From Symsagittifera roscoffensis (taxonomy: Eukaryota; Xenacoelomorpha; Acoela; Convolutidae): a stretch of DNA of 64,000 bases. Where the stretch lies: NCBI RefSeq assembly GCF_963678635.1, contig NC_087065.1:25251254-25315253 (forward strand), written 5' to 3'. Position numbers and translations under genes: made by a program. Under the pieces are notes generated by a model. That model ran no database searches. It was not told the origin of the DNA and saw nothing but the letters and a program-made list of their open reading frames with translations. Positions 11,343 through 22,200 of this stretch are shown piece by piece; position 1 is the first letter of the stretch; every line of letters starts with the position of its first letter.

Positions 11343-14300
11343 AATTGTCGCTTCCGCCCAATTGTCGCTTGCTCCCAGTTGTTGCTTGCTTCCAACACTC
11401 GCTTGCTTCCAATTGTCGCTTGCTTCCAATTGTCACTTGCTCCCAGTTGTCCCTTGTTCCCAGTTGTCACTTGCTCCCAATTTTCGTTTGCTCCCAAATG
11501 TAGCATTCTCCCAATTGTCGCATGCTCCCATTTATCGCTTGCTCGCAATGTTCGTTTGGTTCCAATTGTCGCTCGCTCCCAGTTGTCGCCTGCTCACAAT
11601 TGTCGCTTGCTTCAAATGCTAGCTTGCTCCCATGCCGCTTGCTCCCAATTGTCGATTGCTCCTAATTGTCGATTGCTCCTAATTGTCGCTTGCACCCAAT
11701 TGTCGCTTGCTCCCATTTAGAGCTTGCTCCCAATGTTCACCTGCTCCCAAATTTCACTTGCTCCCAGTTGTCGCTTGCTTACAATTGTCGATTGCTCCAA
11801 ATTTTCGCTTGCTTCCAAATATCGCTTGCTCCCACTTATCGCTTGCTTCCAATTGTCGCTTGCTTCCAATTGTCGCTTGCTCCCAGTTGTCGCTTGCTCC
11901 CAGTCGTCGCTTGCTCCCAGTCGTCGCTTCCTCCAAATTGTCGCTTTCTCCCAATTGTCGCTTCCGCCAATTGTCGCTTGCTCCCAATTGTCGCTTTCTC
12001 CCAATTGTCGCTTCCGCCCAAGTATCGCTTGTCCCAATTATCGCTTGCTTGCAATTTTCGCTTGCTCCCAGTTGTTGCTTGCTCCCAGTCGTCACTTGCT
12101 CCCAATTATCGCTTGTCCCAATTATCGCTTGTCCCAATTATCGCTTGCTTCCAATTGTCGCTTGCTTGCAATTGTCGCTTGCTCCCAGTTGTCGCTTGCT
12201 CCCAGTTGTCGCTTGCTCCTAATTATTGCTTCCTCCCAATTGTCGCTTTCTCCCAATTGTCGCTTCCGCCCAATTGTCGCTTGCTCCCAGTTGTTGCTTG
12301 CTCCCATTTATCGCTTGTCCCAATTATCGCTTGTCCCAATTATCACTTGCTTGCAATTGTCGCTTGCTCTTGCTTGCAATTGTCGCTTGCTCCCAGTTGT
12401 CGCTTGCTGCCAGTTGTCACTTGCTCCCAATTATCGCTTTCCAATTATTGCTTGCTTCCAATTGTCGCTTGCTTGCAATTGTCGCTTGCTCCCAGTTGTC
12501 GCTTGCTCCTAATTATTGCTTCCTCCCAATTGTCGCTTTCTCCCAATTGTCGCTTTCTCCCAATTGTCGCTTCCGCCCAATTATCGCTTGCTCCCAGTAG
12601 TCACTTGCTCCCAATTATCGCTTGTCCCAATTATCGCTTGTCCCAATTATCGCTTGTCCCAATTATCGCTTGCTACCAATTGTCGCTTGCTTGCAATTGT
12701 CGCTTGGTCCCAGTTGTCACTTGCCCCCAGTCGTCGCTTCCTCCCAATTGTCGCTCTCTCCCAATTGTCGCTTCCGCCCAATTGTCGCTTGCTCCCAGTT
12801 GTTGCTTGCTCCCAACAATCGATTGTTTCCAATTGTCGCTTGCTTCCAATTGTCGCTTGCTTCCAATTGTCGCTTGCTCCCAGTTGTCCCTTGTTCCCAG
12901 TTGTCACTTGCTCCCAATTGTCGTTTGCTCCCAAATGTAGCATTCTCCCATTTGTCGCATGCTTCCATTTATCGCTTGCTCCATATGTTTGCTTGGTTCC
13001 AACTGTCGCTCGCTTCAAATGCTAGCTTGCTACCATGCCGCTTGCTCCCAACTGTCGCTTGCTCCCAAATGTCGCTAGCTCCCACTTTTTGCTTACTCCC
13101 ATTCTTCGCCGGCTCCCAATTGTCGCTTCAACCAATTGTAGCTTGCTTCCATTTGTCGCTTGCTCCCAATTGCCGCTTGCTCAAAAATGTCGCTTGCTCC
13201 CAGTTGTTGCTTGCTTAGAATTGTCGCTTCCGCCCAATTATCGCTTGCTCCCAGTCGTCACTTGCTCCCAATTATCAGTTGTCCCAATTATCGCTTGTCC
13301 CAATTATCGCTTGTCCCAATTATCGCTTGTCCCAATTATCGCTTGCTTCCAATTGTCGCTTGCTTGCAATTGTCGCTTGCTCCCAGTTTTCGCTTGCCCC
13401 CAGTTGTCGCTTGCCCCCAGTCGTCGCTTCCTCCCAATTGTCGCTCTCTCCCAATTGTCGCTTCCGCCCAATTGTCGCTGGCTCCCAGTTGTTGCTTGCT
13501 CCCCAGTTGTTGCTTGCTCCCAACAATCGCTTGTTTCCAATTGTCGCTTGTTTCCAATTGTCGCTTGCTTCCAATTGTCGCTTGCTCCCAGTTGTCCCTT
13601 TTCCCAGTTGTCACTTGCTCCCAATTTTCGTTTGCTCCCAAATGTAGCATTCTCCCAATTGTCGCATGCTCCCATTTATCGCTTGCTCCCAATGTTCGCT
13701 TGTTTCCAATTGTCGCTCGCTCCCAGTTGTCGCCTGCTCACAATTGTCGCTTGCTTCAAATGCTAGCTTGCTCCCATGCCGCTTGCTCCCAATTGTCGAT
13801 TGCTCCCAATTGTCGCTTGCACCCAAATGTCGCTTGCACCCAATTGTCGCTTGCTCCCATTTATAGCTCGCTCCCAATGTTCATCTGCTCCCAAATTTCT
13901 CTCGCTCCCAGTTGTCGCTTGCATCAGTTGTGGCTCTCAATGGTCGCTTGCTCCCACTTTTTGCTTACTCCCATTCTTCGCTGGCCCCCAATTATCGCTT
14001 CAACCAATTGTAGCTTGCTTCCATTTGTCGCTTGCTCCCAATTGTCGCTTGCTCAAAAATGTCGCTTGCTCCCAGTTGTTGCTTGCTCAGAATTGTCGCT
14101 TAACCCAAATGTTCGCTTGCTCCTAATTATCCAATTGTCGCTAGCTTGCAATTGTCGCTTGCTCCCAGTTGTCGCTTGCTCCCAGTTGTCGCTTGCTCAC
14201 AGTTGTCGCTTGCTCCTAATTATCGCTGGCTCCCAATTGTCGCTTGCTCTCAATGGTCGCTTGCTCCCAATTGTAGCTTGCTCGCAATTCTCGCTTGCTC

Positions 14301-15070
14301 CAATTTATCGCTAGCTCCCAAATCTCGCTTGTTCCCAATTGTCGTTTGCTCCCAATTTTCGCCTGCTCACATTTGTCATTTGCTTCCAGCTGTCGCTTGC
14401 TCCCAGTTGTCGCTTGCTCCCAGTTGCCGCTTTCTCCCAGTTGTCGCTTGCTCCCAGTTGTCACTTGCTCCCAAATGTCGCCTGCTCACATTTGTCTTTT
14501 GCTCTCAGTTGTCGCTTGCTTCCAATTGTCGCTTGCTTCCAATTTTCGCTTGCTTCCAGTTGTCGCTTGCTCCCAGTTGTCCCTTGTTCCCAGTTGTCGC
14601 TTGCTCCCAATTGTCGCTTGCTCCCAATTGTCGCTTGCTCCCAATTATCGCTTGCTCCGAAATTTCGCTTGCTCCCAATTGTCGCATGCTCCCATTTATC
14701 GCTTGCTCCAGATGTTCGCTTGGTTCCTATTGTCGCTCGTTCCCAGTTGTCGCTTGCTCACAAATGTCGCTTGTTTCAAATGTTAGCTTGATCCCATGCC
14801 GCTTGCTCCCAATTGTCGATTACTCCCAATCCAATTGTCGCTTGCTCCCAATTGTCGCTTGCTCCCATTTAAAGCTTGCTCCCAATGTTCACTTGCTCCC
14901 AAATGTCACTCGCTCCAGTTGTCGCTTGCATCAGTTGTGGCTCTCTCCCATTTCTCGCTTCCTCCCAATTGTCGCTTGCTCCCAATTGTCGCTTGCTCCC
15001 AATTGTCGCTTGCTCCCAATTGTCCTTTGCTCGAAATTGTCGGTTGCTTCAAATGTTCGCTTGCTCCCAA

Positions 15071-15582
15071 TTATCGCTTGCTCCAAATTATTGCTTGCTT
15101 CCAATTGTCGCTTGCTTCCAATTGTCGTTTGCTTCCAATTCTCGCTTGCTTCCAATTGCCGCTTGCTCCCAGTTGTCCCTTGTTCCCAGTTGTCGTTTGC
15201 TCCCAATCGTCGCTTGCTGCGAAATGTCGCTTGCTCCCAATTGTCGCATGCTCCCATTTATCGCTTGCTCCCAATGTTCGCTTGGTTCCAATTGTCGCTC
15301 GCTCCCAGGTGTCGCTTGCTCACAATTGTCGCTTGCTTCAAGTGTTAGCTTGCTCCCAATTATCGCTTGCTCCAAATTATTGCTTGCTTCCAATTGTCGC
15401 TTGCTTCCAATTGTCGTTTGCTTCCAATTCTCGCTTGCTTCCAATTGCCGCTTGCTCCCAGTTGTCCCTTGTTCCCAGTTGTCGTTTGCTCCCAATCGTC
15501 GCTTGCTGCGAAATGTCGCTTGCTCCCAATTGTCGCATGCTCCCATTTATCGCTTGCTCCCAATGTTCGCTTGGTTCCAATT
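15071..15582 (+). repeat. 289-bp internal duplication in segmental copy 1
   Basis: Bases 15,071-15,359 are repeated from 15,360, an offset of 289 bp (17 monomers). The second part lacks 66 bp found between 'cgctcgctccc' and 'gattactccc' in copy 2 at about 23,040-23,110. A 289-bp gain minus a 66-bp loss gives 223 bp, exactly the change of offset (7,741 to 7,518) between the two large copies. Confidence 0.88.
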
Positions 15583-15646
15583 GTCGCTCGCTCCCAATTG
15601 TCGATTACTCCCAATTGTCGCTTGCTCCCAATTGTCGCTTGCTCCC

Positions 15647-15657
15647 ATATATATATA
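15647..15657 (+). repeat. Short AT dinucleotide run, copy 1
   Basis: An 11-base alternating AT run inside a monomer that otherwise reads gctccca and then gcttgctccc. It is the only simple-sequence run I see, apart from its duplicate. Confidence 0.95.
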
Positions 15658-17254
15658 GCTTGCTCCCAATGTTCACTTGCTCCCAAATGCCACTCGCTCC
15701 AGTTGCCGCTTGCATCAGTTGTGGCTCTCTCCCAAATTTCGCTTCCTCTGAATTGTCGCTTGCTCGATATTGGCGCTTGCTCCCAACTGTCGCTTGCTCC
15801 CAAATGTCCCTTGCTCCCAAATGTTGCTTGCTCCCAAATGTCGCTTGCTCCCAATTTTTGCTTGCTCTCATTGATCGCTGGCTACCAATTCTCGCTTCCT
15901 CCCAATTTTAGCTTGCTTCCATTTGTCGCTTGCTTCCATTTGCCGCTTGCTCAAAAATGTCGCTTGCCCCCAGTTGTTGCTTCTTCAGAATTGACGCTTA
16001 ATGCAAATGTTCGCTCTCTCCTAATTATCGCATACTCTCAATTACTGCTTGCTCCCAATCATCGCTTGCTCCCAATTATCGGTTGCTTCCAGTTGTCGCT
16101 TGCTCCTATTTATCGCTTGCTCCCAATTGTCGCTTGCTCTCAATGTTCGCTTGCTCCCATCAATCTCTTGCTCCCAATGTTCGCTTGATTCCAATTGTCG
16201 CTCGCTCCCAGTTGTCGCTTGCTTACAATTGTCGATTGCTCCAAATGTTCGCTTGCTCTCAATTATCGCTTGCTCCCAATTATCCTTTGCTTCCATTTGT
16301 CGCTTGATTCCAAATGTCGCTTGCTCCCAATTGTCGCTTGCTCCCAGTCGTCGCTTGCTCACATTCGTCGCTTCCTCCCAATTGTCATTTTCTCCCAATT
16401 GTCGCTTCCGCCCAATTGTCGCTTGCTCGCAGTTGTTGCCTGCTCCCAATTATCGTTTGTCCCAATTATCGCTTGCTTCCAATTGTCGCTTGCTTGCAAT
16501 TGTCGCTTGCTCCCAGTTGTCGCCTGCTCCCAGTTGTCGCTTGCTCCTAAGTATCGCTTGCTCCCAATTGTCGCTTGCTCTCAATGGTCGCTTGCTTCCA
16601 TTAATCGCTTGCTCCCAATATTCGCTTGCTTCCAATTGTCACTCACTCCCAATTGTCGCTTGCCTACAATTGTCGATTGCTCCAAATGTTCGCTTGCTCC
16701 CAATTATCACTTGCTCCCAACTATCACTTGCTTCCAATTGTCGCTTGCTTCCAATTGTCGCTTGTTCCCAGTTGTCGCTTGATCCCAGTCGTCGCTTGCT
16801 CCCATTCGTCGCTTCCTCCTAATTGTCGCTTTCTCCCAATTGTCGCTTCCGCCCAATTGTCGCTTGCTCCCAGTTGTTGCTTGCTCCCAATTATCGCGTG
16901 TCCCAATTATCGCTTGCTTCCAATTGTCGCTTGCTTACAATTGTCGCTTGTTCCCAGTTGTCGCTTGATCCCAGTCGTCGCTTGCTCCCATTTGTCACTT
17001 CCTCCCAATTGTCGCTTTCTCCAAATTGTCGCTTCCGCCCAATTGTCGCTTCCGCCCAATTTTCGCTTGCTCCCAGTTGTTGCTTGCTCCCAATTATCGC
17101 TTGTCCCAATTATCGCTTGCTTCCAATTGTCGCTTGCTTGCATTTGTCGCTTGCTCCCAGTTGTCGCCTGCTCCCAGTTGTCGCTTGCTGCCAGTCGTCG
17201 CTTGCTCCCATTCGTCGCTTGCTCCCATTCGTCGCTTGCTCCCATTCGTCGCTT

Positions 17255-19230
17255 CCTCCCAGTTGTCGCTTTCTCCCAGTTGTCCAATTTTCGCTTGCTC
17301 CCAGTTGTCGCTTGCTCCCAGTCGTCACTTGCTCCCATTCGTCGCTTCCTCCCAGTTGTCGCTTTCTCCCAATTGTCGCTTCCGCCCAATTGTCGCTTGC
17401 TCCCAGTTGTTGCTTGCAACCAATTATCGGTTGTCCCAATTATCGCTTGCTTCCAATATTCGCTTGCTTCCAATTGTCACTCACTCCCAGTTGTCGCTTG
17501 CCTACAATTGTCGATTGCTCCAAATGTTCGCTTGCTCCCAATTATCGCTTGCTCCCAATTATCGCTTGCCCCAATTATCGCTTGCTTCCAATTAACGCTT
17601 GCTTGCAATTGTCGCTTGCTCCCAGTTGTCGCCTGCTCCCAGTTGTCGCTGGCTCCTAATTATCGCTTGCTCCCAATTGTCGCTTGCTCTCAATGGTCGC
17701 TTGCTTCCATTAATCGCTTGCTCCCAATGATCGCTTGCTTCCAATTGTCATTCACTCCCAGTTATCGCTTGCTTCCAATTGTCGCTTGCTTCCAATTGTC
17801 GCTTTCTCCCAATTGTCGCTTTCTCCCAATTGTCGCTTCCGCCCAATTGTCGATTGCTCCATTTGTTGCTTGCTCCCAATTATCGCTTGTCCCAATTATC
17901 GCTTGCTTCCAATTGTCGCTTGCTTCCAATGCTCGCTTGCTTCCAATTGTCACTCACTCCCAGTTGTCGCTTGCCTACAATTGTCGATTGCTCCAAGTGT
18001 TCGCTTGCTCCCAATTATCGCTCGCTCCCAATTATCGCTTGCTCCCAACTATCGCTTGCTTCCAATTGTCGCTTGCTTCCAGTTGTCGCTTGCTCCCAGT
18101 TGTCGCTTGCTCCCAGTCGTCGCTTGCTCACATTCGTCGCTTCCTCCCAATTGTCGCTTTCTCCCAATTGTCGCTTCCGCCCAATTGTCGCTTGCTCCCA
18201 GTTGTTGCCTACTCCCAATTATCGCTTGCTTCCAATTGTCGCATGCTTGCAATTGTCGCTTGCTCCCAATTGTGGCTTGCTCTCAATGGGCGCTTGCTTC
18301 CATTAATCGCTTGCTCCCAATATTCGCTTGCTTCCAATTGTCACTCACTCCTAATTGTCACTTGCCTACAATTGTCGATTGCTCCAAATGTTCGCTTGCT
18401 GCCAATTGTCGCTTGCTGCCAATTATCGCTTGCTCCCAACTATCGCGTGCTTCCAATTGTCGCTTGCTTCCAATTGTCGCTTGTTCCCAGTTGTCGCTTG
18501 CTCTCAATGGTCGCTTGCTTCCATTAATCGCTTGCTCCCAATGTTCGCTTGCTTCCAATTGTCACTCACTCCCAGTTGTCGCTTGCCTACAATTGTCGAT
18601 TGCTCCAAATGTTCGCTTGCTGCCTATTATCGCTTGCTCCAAACTATCGCGTGCTTCCAATTGTCGCTTGCTTCCAATTGTCGCTTGTTCCCAGTTGTCG
18701 CTTGCTCTCAATGGTCGCTTGCTTCCATTAATCGCTTGCTCCCAATTATCGCTTGCTCCCAATTATCGCTTGCTCTCAACTATCGCTTGCTTCCAATTGT
18801 CGCTTGCTTCCAATTGTCGCTTGCTCCCAGTTGTCGCTTGCTCCCAGTCGTCGCTTGCTCCCATTCGTCGATTCCTCCCAATTGTCGCTATCTCCCAATT
18901 GTCGCTTCCGCCCAATTGTCGCTTGCTCCCATTTGTTGCTTGCTCCCAATTATCGCTTGTCCCAATTATCGCTTGCTTCCAATTGTCGCTTGCTTCCAAT
19001 GCTCGCTTGCTTCCAATTGTCACTCACTCCCAGTTGTCGCTTGCCTACAATTGACGATTGCTCCAAATGTTCGCTTGCTCCCAATTATCGCTTGCTCCCA
19101 ACTATCGCTTGCTTCCAATTGTAGCTTGCTTCCAGTTGTCGCTTGCTCCCAGTTGTCGCTTGCTCCCATTTGTCGCTTGCTCCCATTTGTCGCTTGCTCC
19201 CATTTGTCGCTTGCTCCCCGATGTCGCTTT
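17255..19230 (+). repeat. Sub-array between the two large segmental copies
   Basis: Dominated by a cassette of 'tcactcactccc', 'cgcttgcctacaattg', 'cgattgctcc' and 'aaatgttcgc' monomers. It recurs at about 17,480, 17,950, 18,345, 18,565 and 19,020, alternating with 'ctctcaatggtcgcttgcttcc' and 'cattaatcgc' units. The right part resembles 26,350-26,670 at an offset of about 7.6 kb, so the corresponding part of the second 7.7-kb unit lies in 24,773-28,029 in expanded form. Confidence 0.85.
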
Positions 19231-22200
19231 CTCCCAATTGTCGCATGCTCCCATTTATCGCTTGCTCCCAATGTTCGCTTGGTTCCAATTGTCGCTCGCT
19301 CCCAGTTGTCGCCTGCTCACAATTGTCGCTTGCTTCAAATGCTAGCTTGCTCCCATGCCGCTTGCTCCCAATTGTCGATTGCTCCTAATTGTCGATTGCT
19401 CCTAATTGTCGCTTGCACCCAATTGTCGCTTGCTCCCATTTAGAGCTTGCTCCCAATGTTCACCTGCTCCCAAATTTCACTTGCTCCCAGTTGTCGCTTG
19501 CTTACAATTGTCGATTGCTCCAAATTTTCGCTTGCTTCCAAATATCGCTTGCTCCCACTTATCGCTTGCTTCCAATTGTCGCTTGCTTCCAATTGTCGCT
19601 TGCTCCCAGTTGTCGCTTGCTCCCAGTCGTCGCTTGCTCCCAGTCGTCGCTTCCTCCAAATTGTCGCTTTCTCCCAATTGTCGCTTCCGCCAATTGTCGC
19701 TTGCTCCCAATTGTCGCTTTCTCCCAATTGTCGCTTCCGCCCAAGTATCGCTTGTCCCAATTATCGCTTGCTTGCAATTTTCGCTTGCTCCCAGTTGTTG
19801 CTTGCTCCCAGTCGTCACTTGCTCCCAATTATCGCTTGTCCCAATTATCGCTTGTCCCAATTATCGCTTGCTTCCAATTGTCGCTTGCTTGCAATTGTCG
19901 CTTGCTCCCAGTTGTCGCTTGCTCCCAGTTGTCGCTTGCTCCTAATTATTGCTTCCTCCCAATTGTCGCTTTCTCCCAATTGTCGCTTCCGCCCAATTGT
20001 CGCTTGCTCCCAGTTGTTGCTTGCTCCCATTTATCGCTTGTCCCAATTATCGCTTGTCCCAATTATCACTTGCTTGCAATTGTCGCTTGCTCTTGCTTGC
20101 AATTGTCGCTTGCTCCCAGTTGTCGCTTGCTGCCAGTTGTCACTTGCTCCCAATTATCGCTTTCCCAATTATTGCTTGCTTCCAATTGTCGCTTGCTTGC
20201 AATTGTCGCTTGCTCCCAGTTGTCGCTTGCTCCCAGTTGTCGCTTGCTCCTAATTATTGCTTCCTCCCAATTGTCGCTTTCTCCCAATTGTCGCTTTCTC
20301 CCAATTTTCGCTTCCGCCCAATTATCGCTTGCTCCCAGTAGTCACTTGCTCCCAATTATCGCTTGTCCCAATTATCGCTTGTCCCAATTATCGCCTGTCC
20401 CAATTATCGCTTGCTACCAATTGTCGCTTGCTTGCAATTGTCGCTTGGTCCCAGTTGTCACTTGCCCCCAGTCGTCGCTTCCTCCCAATTGTCGCTCTCT
20501 CCCAATTGTCGCTTCCGCCCAATTGTCGCTTGCTCCCAGTTGTTGCTTGCTCCCAACAATCGATTGTTTCCAATTGTCGCTTGCTTCCAATTGTCGCTTG
20601 CTTCCAATTGTCGCTTGCTCCCAGTTGTCCCTTGTTCCCAGTTGTCACTTGCTCCCAATTGTCGTTTGCTCCCAAATGTAGCATTCTCCCAATTGTCGCA
20701 TGGTTCCATTTATCGCTTGCTCCATATGTTTGCTTGGTTCCAACTGTCGCTCGCTTCAAATGCTAGCTTGCTCACATGCCGCTTGCTCCCAACTGTCGCT
20801 TGCTCCCAAATGTCGCTAGCTCCCACTTTTTGCTTACTCCCATTCTTCGCCGGCTCCCAATTGTCGCTTCAACCAATTGTAGCTTGCTTCCATTTGTCGC
20901 TTGCTCCCAATTGCCGCTTGCTCAACAATGTCGCTTGCTCCCAGTTGTTGCTTGCTTAGAATTGTCGCTTCCGCCCAATTATCGCTTGCTCCCAGTCGTC
21001 ACTTGCTCCCAATTATCAGTTGTCCCAATTATCGCTTGTCCCAATTATCGCTTGTCCCAATTATCGCTTGTCCCAATTATCGCTTGCTTCCAATTGTCGC
21101 TTGCTTGCAATTGTCGCTTGCTCCCAGTTTTCGCTTGCCCCCAGTTGTCGCTTGCCCCCAGTCGTCGCTTCCTCCCAATTGTCGCTCTCTCCCAATTGTC
21201 TCTTCCGCCCAATTGTCGCTGGCTCCCAGTTGTTGCTTGCTCCCCAGTTGTTGCTTGCTCCCAACAATCGCTTGTTTCCAATTGTCGCTTGTTTCCAATT
21301 GTCGCTTGCTTCCAATTGTCGCTTGCTCCCAGTCGTCCCTTTTCCCAGTTGTCACTTGCTCCCAATTGTCGTTTGCTCCCAAATGTAGCATTCTCCCAAT
21401 TGTCGCATGCTCCCATTTATCGCTTGCTCCCAATGTTCGCTTGTTTCCAATTGTCGCTCGCTCCCAGTTGTCGCCTGCTCACAATTGTCGCTTGCTTCAA
21501 ATGCTAGCTTGCTCCCATGCCGCTTGCTCCCAATTGTCGATTGCTCCCAATTGTCGCTTGCACCCAAATGTCGCTTGCACCCAATTGTCGCTTGCTCCCA
21601 TTTATAGCTTGCTCCCAATGTTCATCTGCTCCCAAATTTCTCTCGCTCCCAGTTGTCGCTTGCATCAGTTGTGGCTCTCAATGGTCGCTTGCTCCCACTT
21701 TTTGCTTACTCCCATTCTTCGCTGGCCCCCAATTATCGCTTCAACCAATTGTAGCTTGCTTCCATTTGTCGCTTGCTCCCAATTGTCGCTTGCTCAAAAA
21801 TGTCGCTTGCTCCCAGTTGTTGCTTGCTCAGAATTGTCGCTTAACCCAAATGTTCGCTTGCTCCTAATTATCCAATTGTCGCTAGCTTGCAATTGTCGCT
21901 TGCTCCCAGTTGTCGCTTGCTCCCAGTTGTCGCTTGCTCACAGTTGTCGCTTGCTCCTAATTATCGCTGGCTCCCAATTGTCGCTTGCTCTCAATGGTCG
22001 CTTGCTCCCAATTGTAGCTTGCTCGCAATTCTCGCTTGCTCCAATTTATCGCTAGCTCCCAAATCTCGCTTGTTCCCAATTGTCGTTTGCTCCCAATTTT
22101 CGCCTGCTCACATTTGTCATTTGCTTCCAGCTGTCGCTTGCTCCCAGTTGTCGCTTGCTCCCAGTTGCCGCTTTCTCCCAGTTGTCGCTTGCTCCCAGTT

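Larger units (their letters stand above)
9866..11507 (+). repeat. Sub-array rich in 16-bp tcgcttgtccc monomers
   Basis: First appearance of two markers: the 'cttccgccc' monomer ending (from about 9,866) and the 16-bp monomer tcgcttgtcccaatta, which lacks one C. 'cttgcttgcaattg' monomers alternate with them. The many 16-bp units explain why local periods here are not multiples of 17. Confidence 0.88.
11508..17254 (+). repeat. Large segmental copy 1 (about 5.7 kb)
   Basis: Matches 19,231-24,772 with the same monomer order and few substitutions. The offset is 7,723 bp up to about 12,430, then 7,741 bp (one extra 17-bp monomer plus one base in copy 2), then 7,518 bp after about 15,360. Landmarks shared by both copies are 'tagcattctccc', truncated 'ctcccatgccgc' monomers, 'gcatcagttgtggctct' and the short AT run. 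Together with 17,255-19,230 it forms one unit of about 7.7 kb, the longest repeat period in the window. Confidence 0.93.

Noticed and set aside
15647-15657. AT run as a TATA box
   Set aside because: It is an 11-base alternating run inside a monomer with no gene downstream, and its duplicate at 23,165 has the same context.
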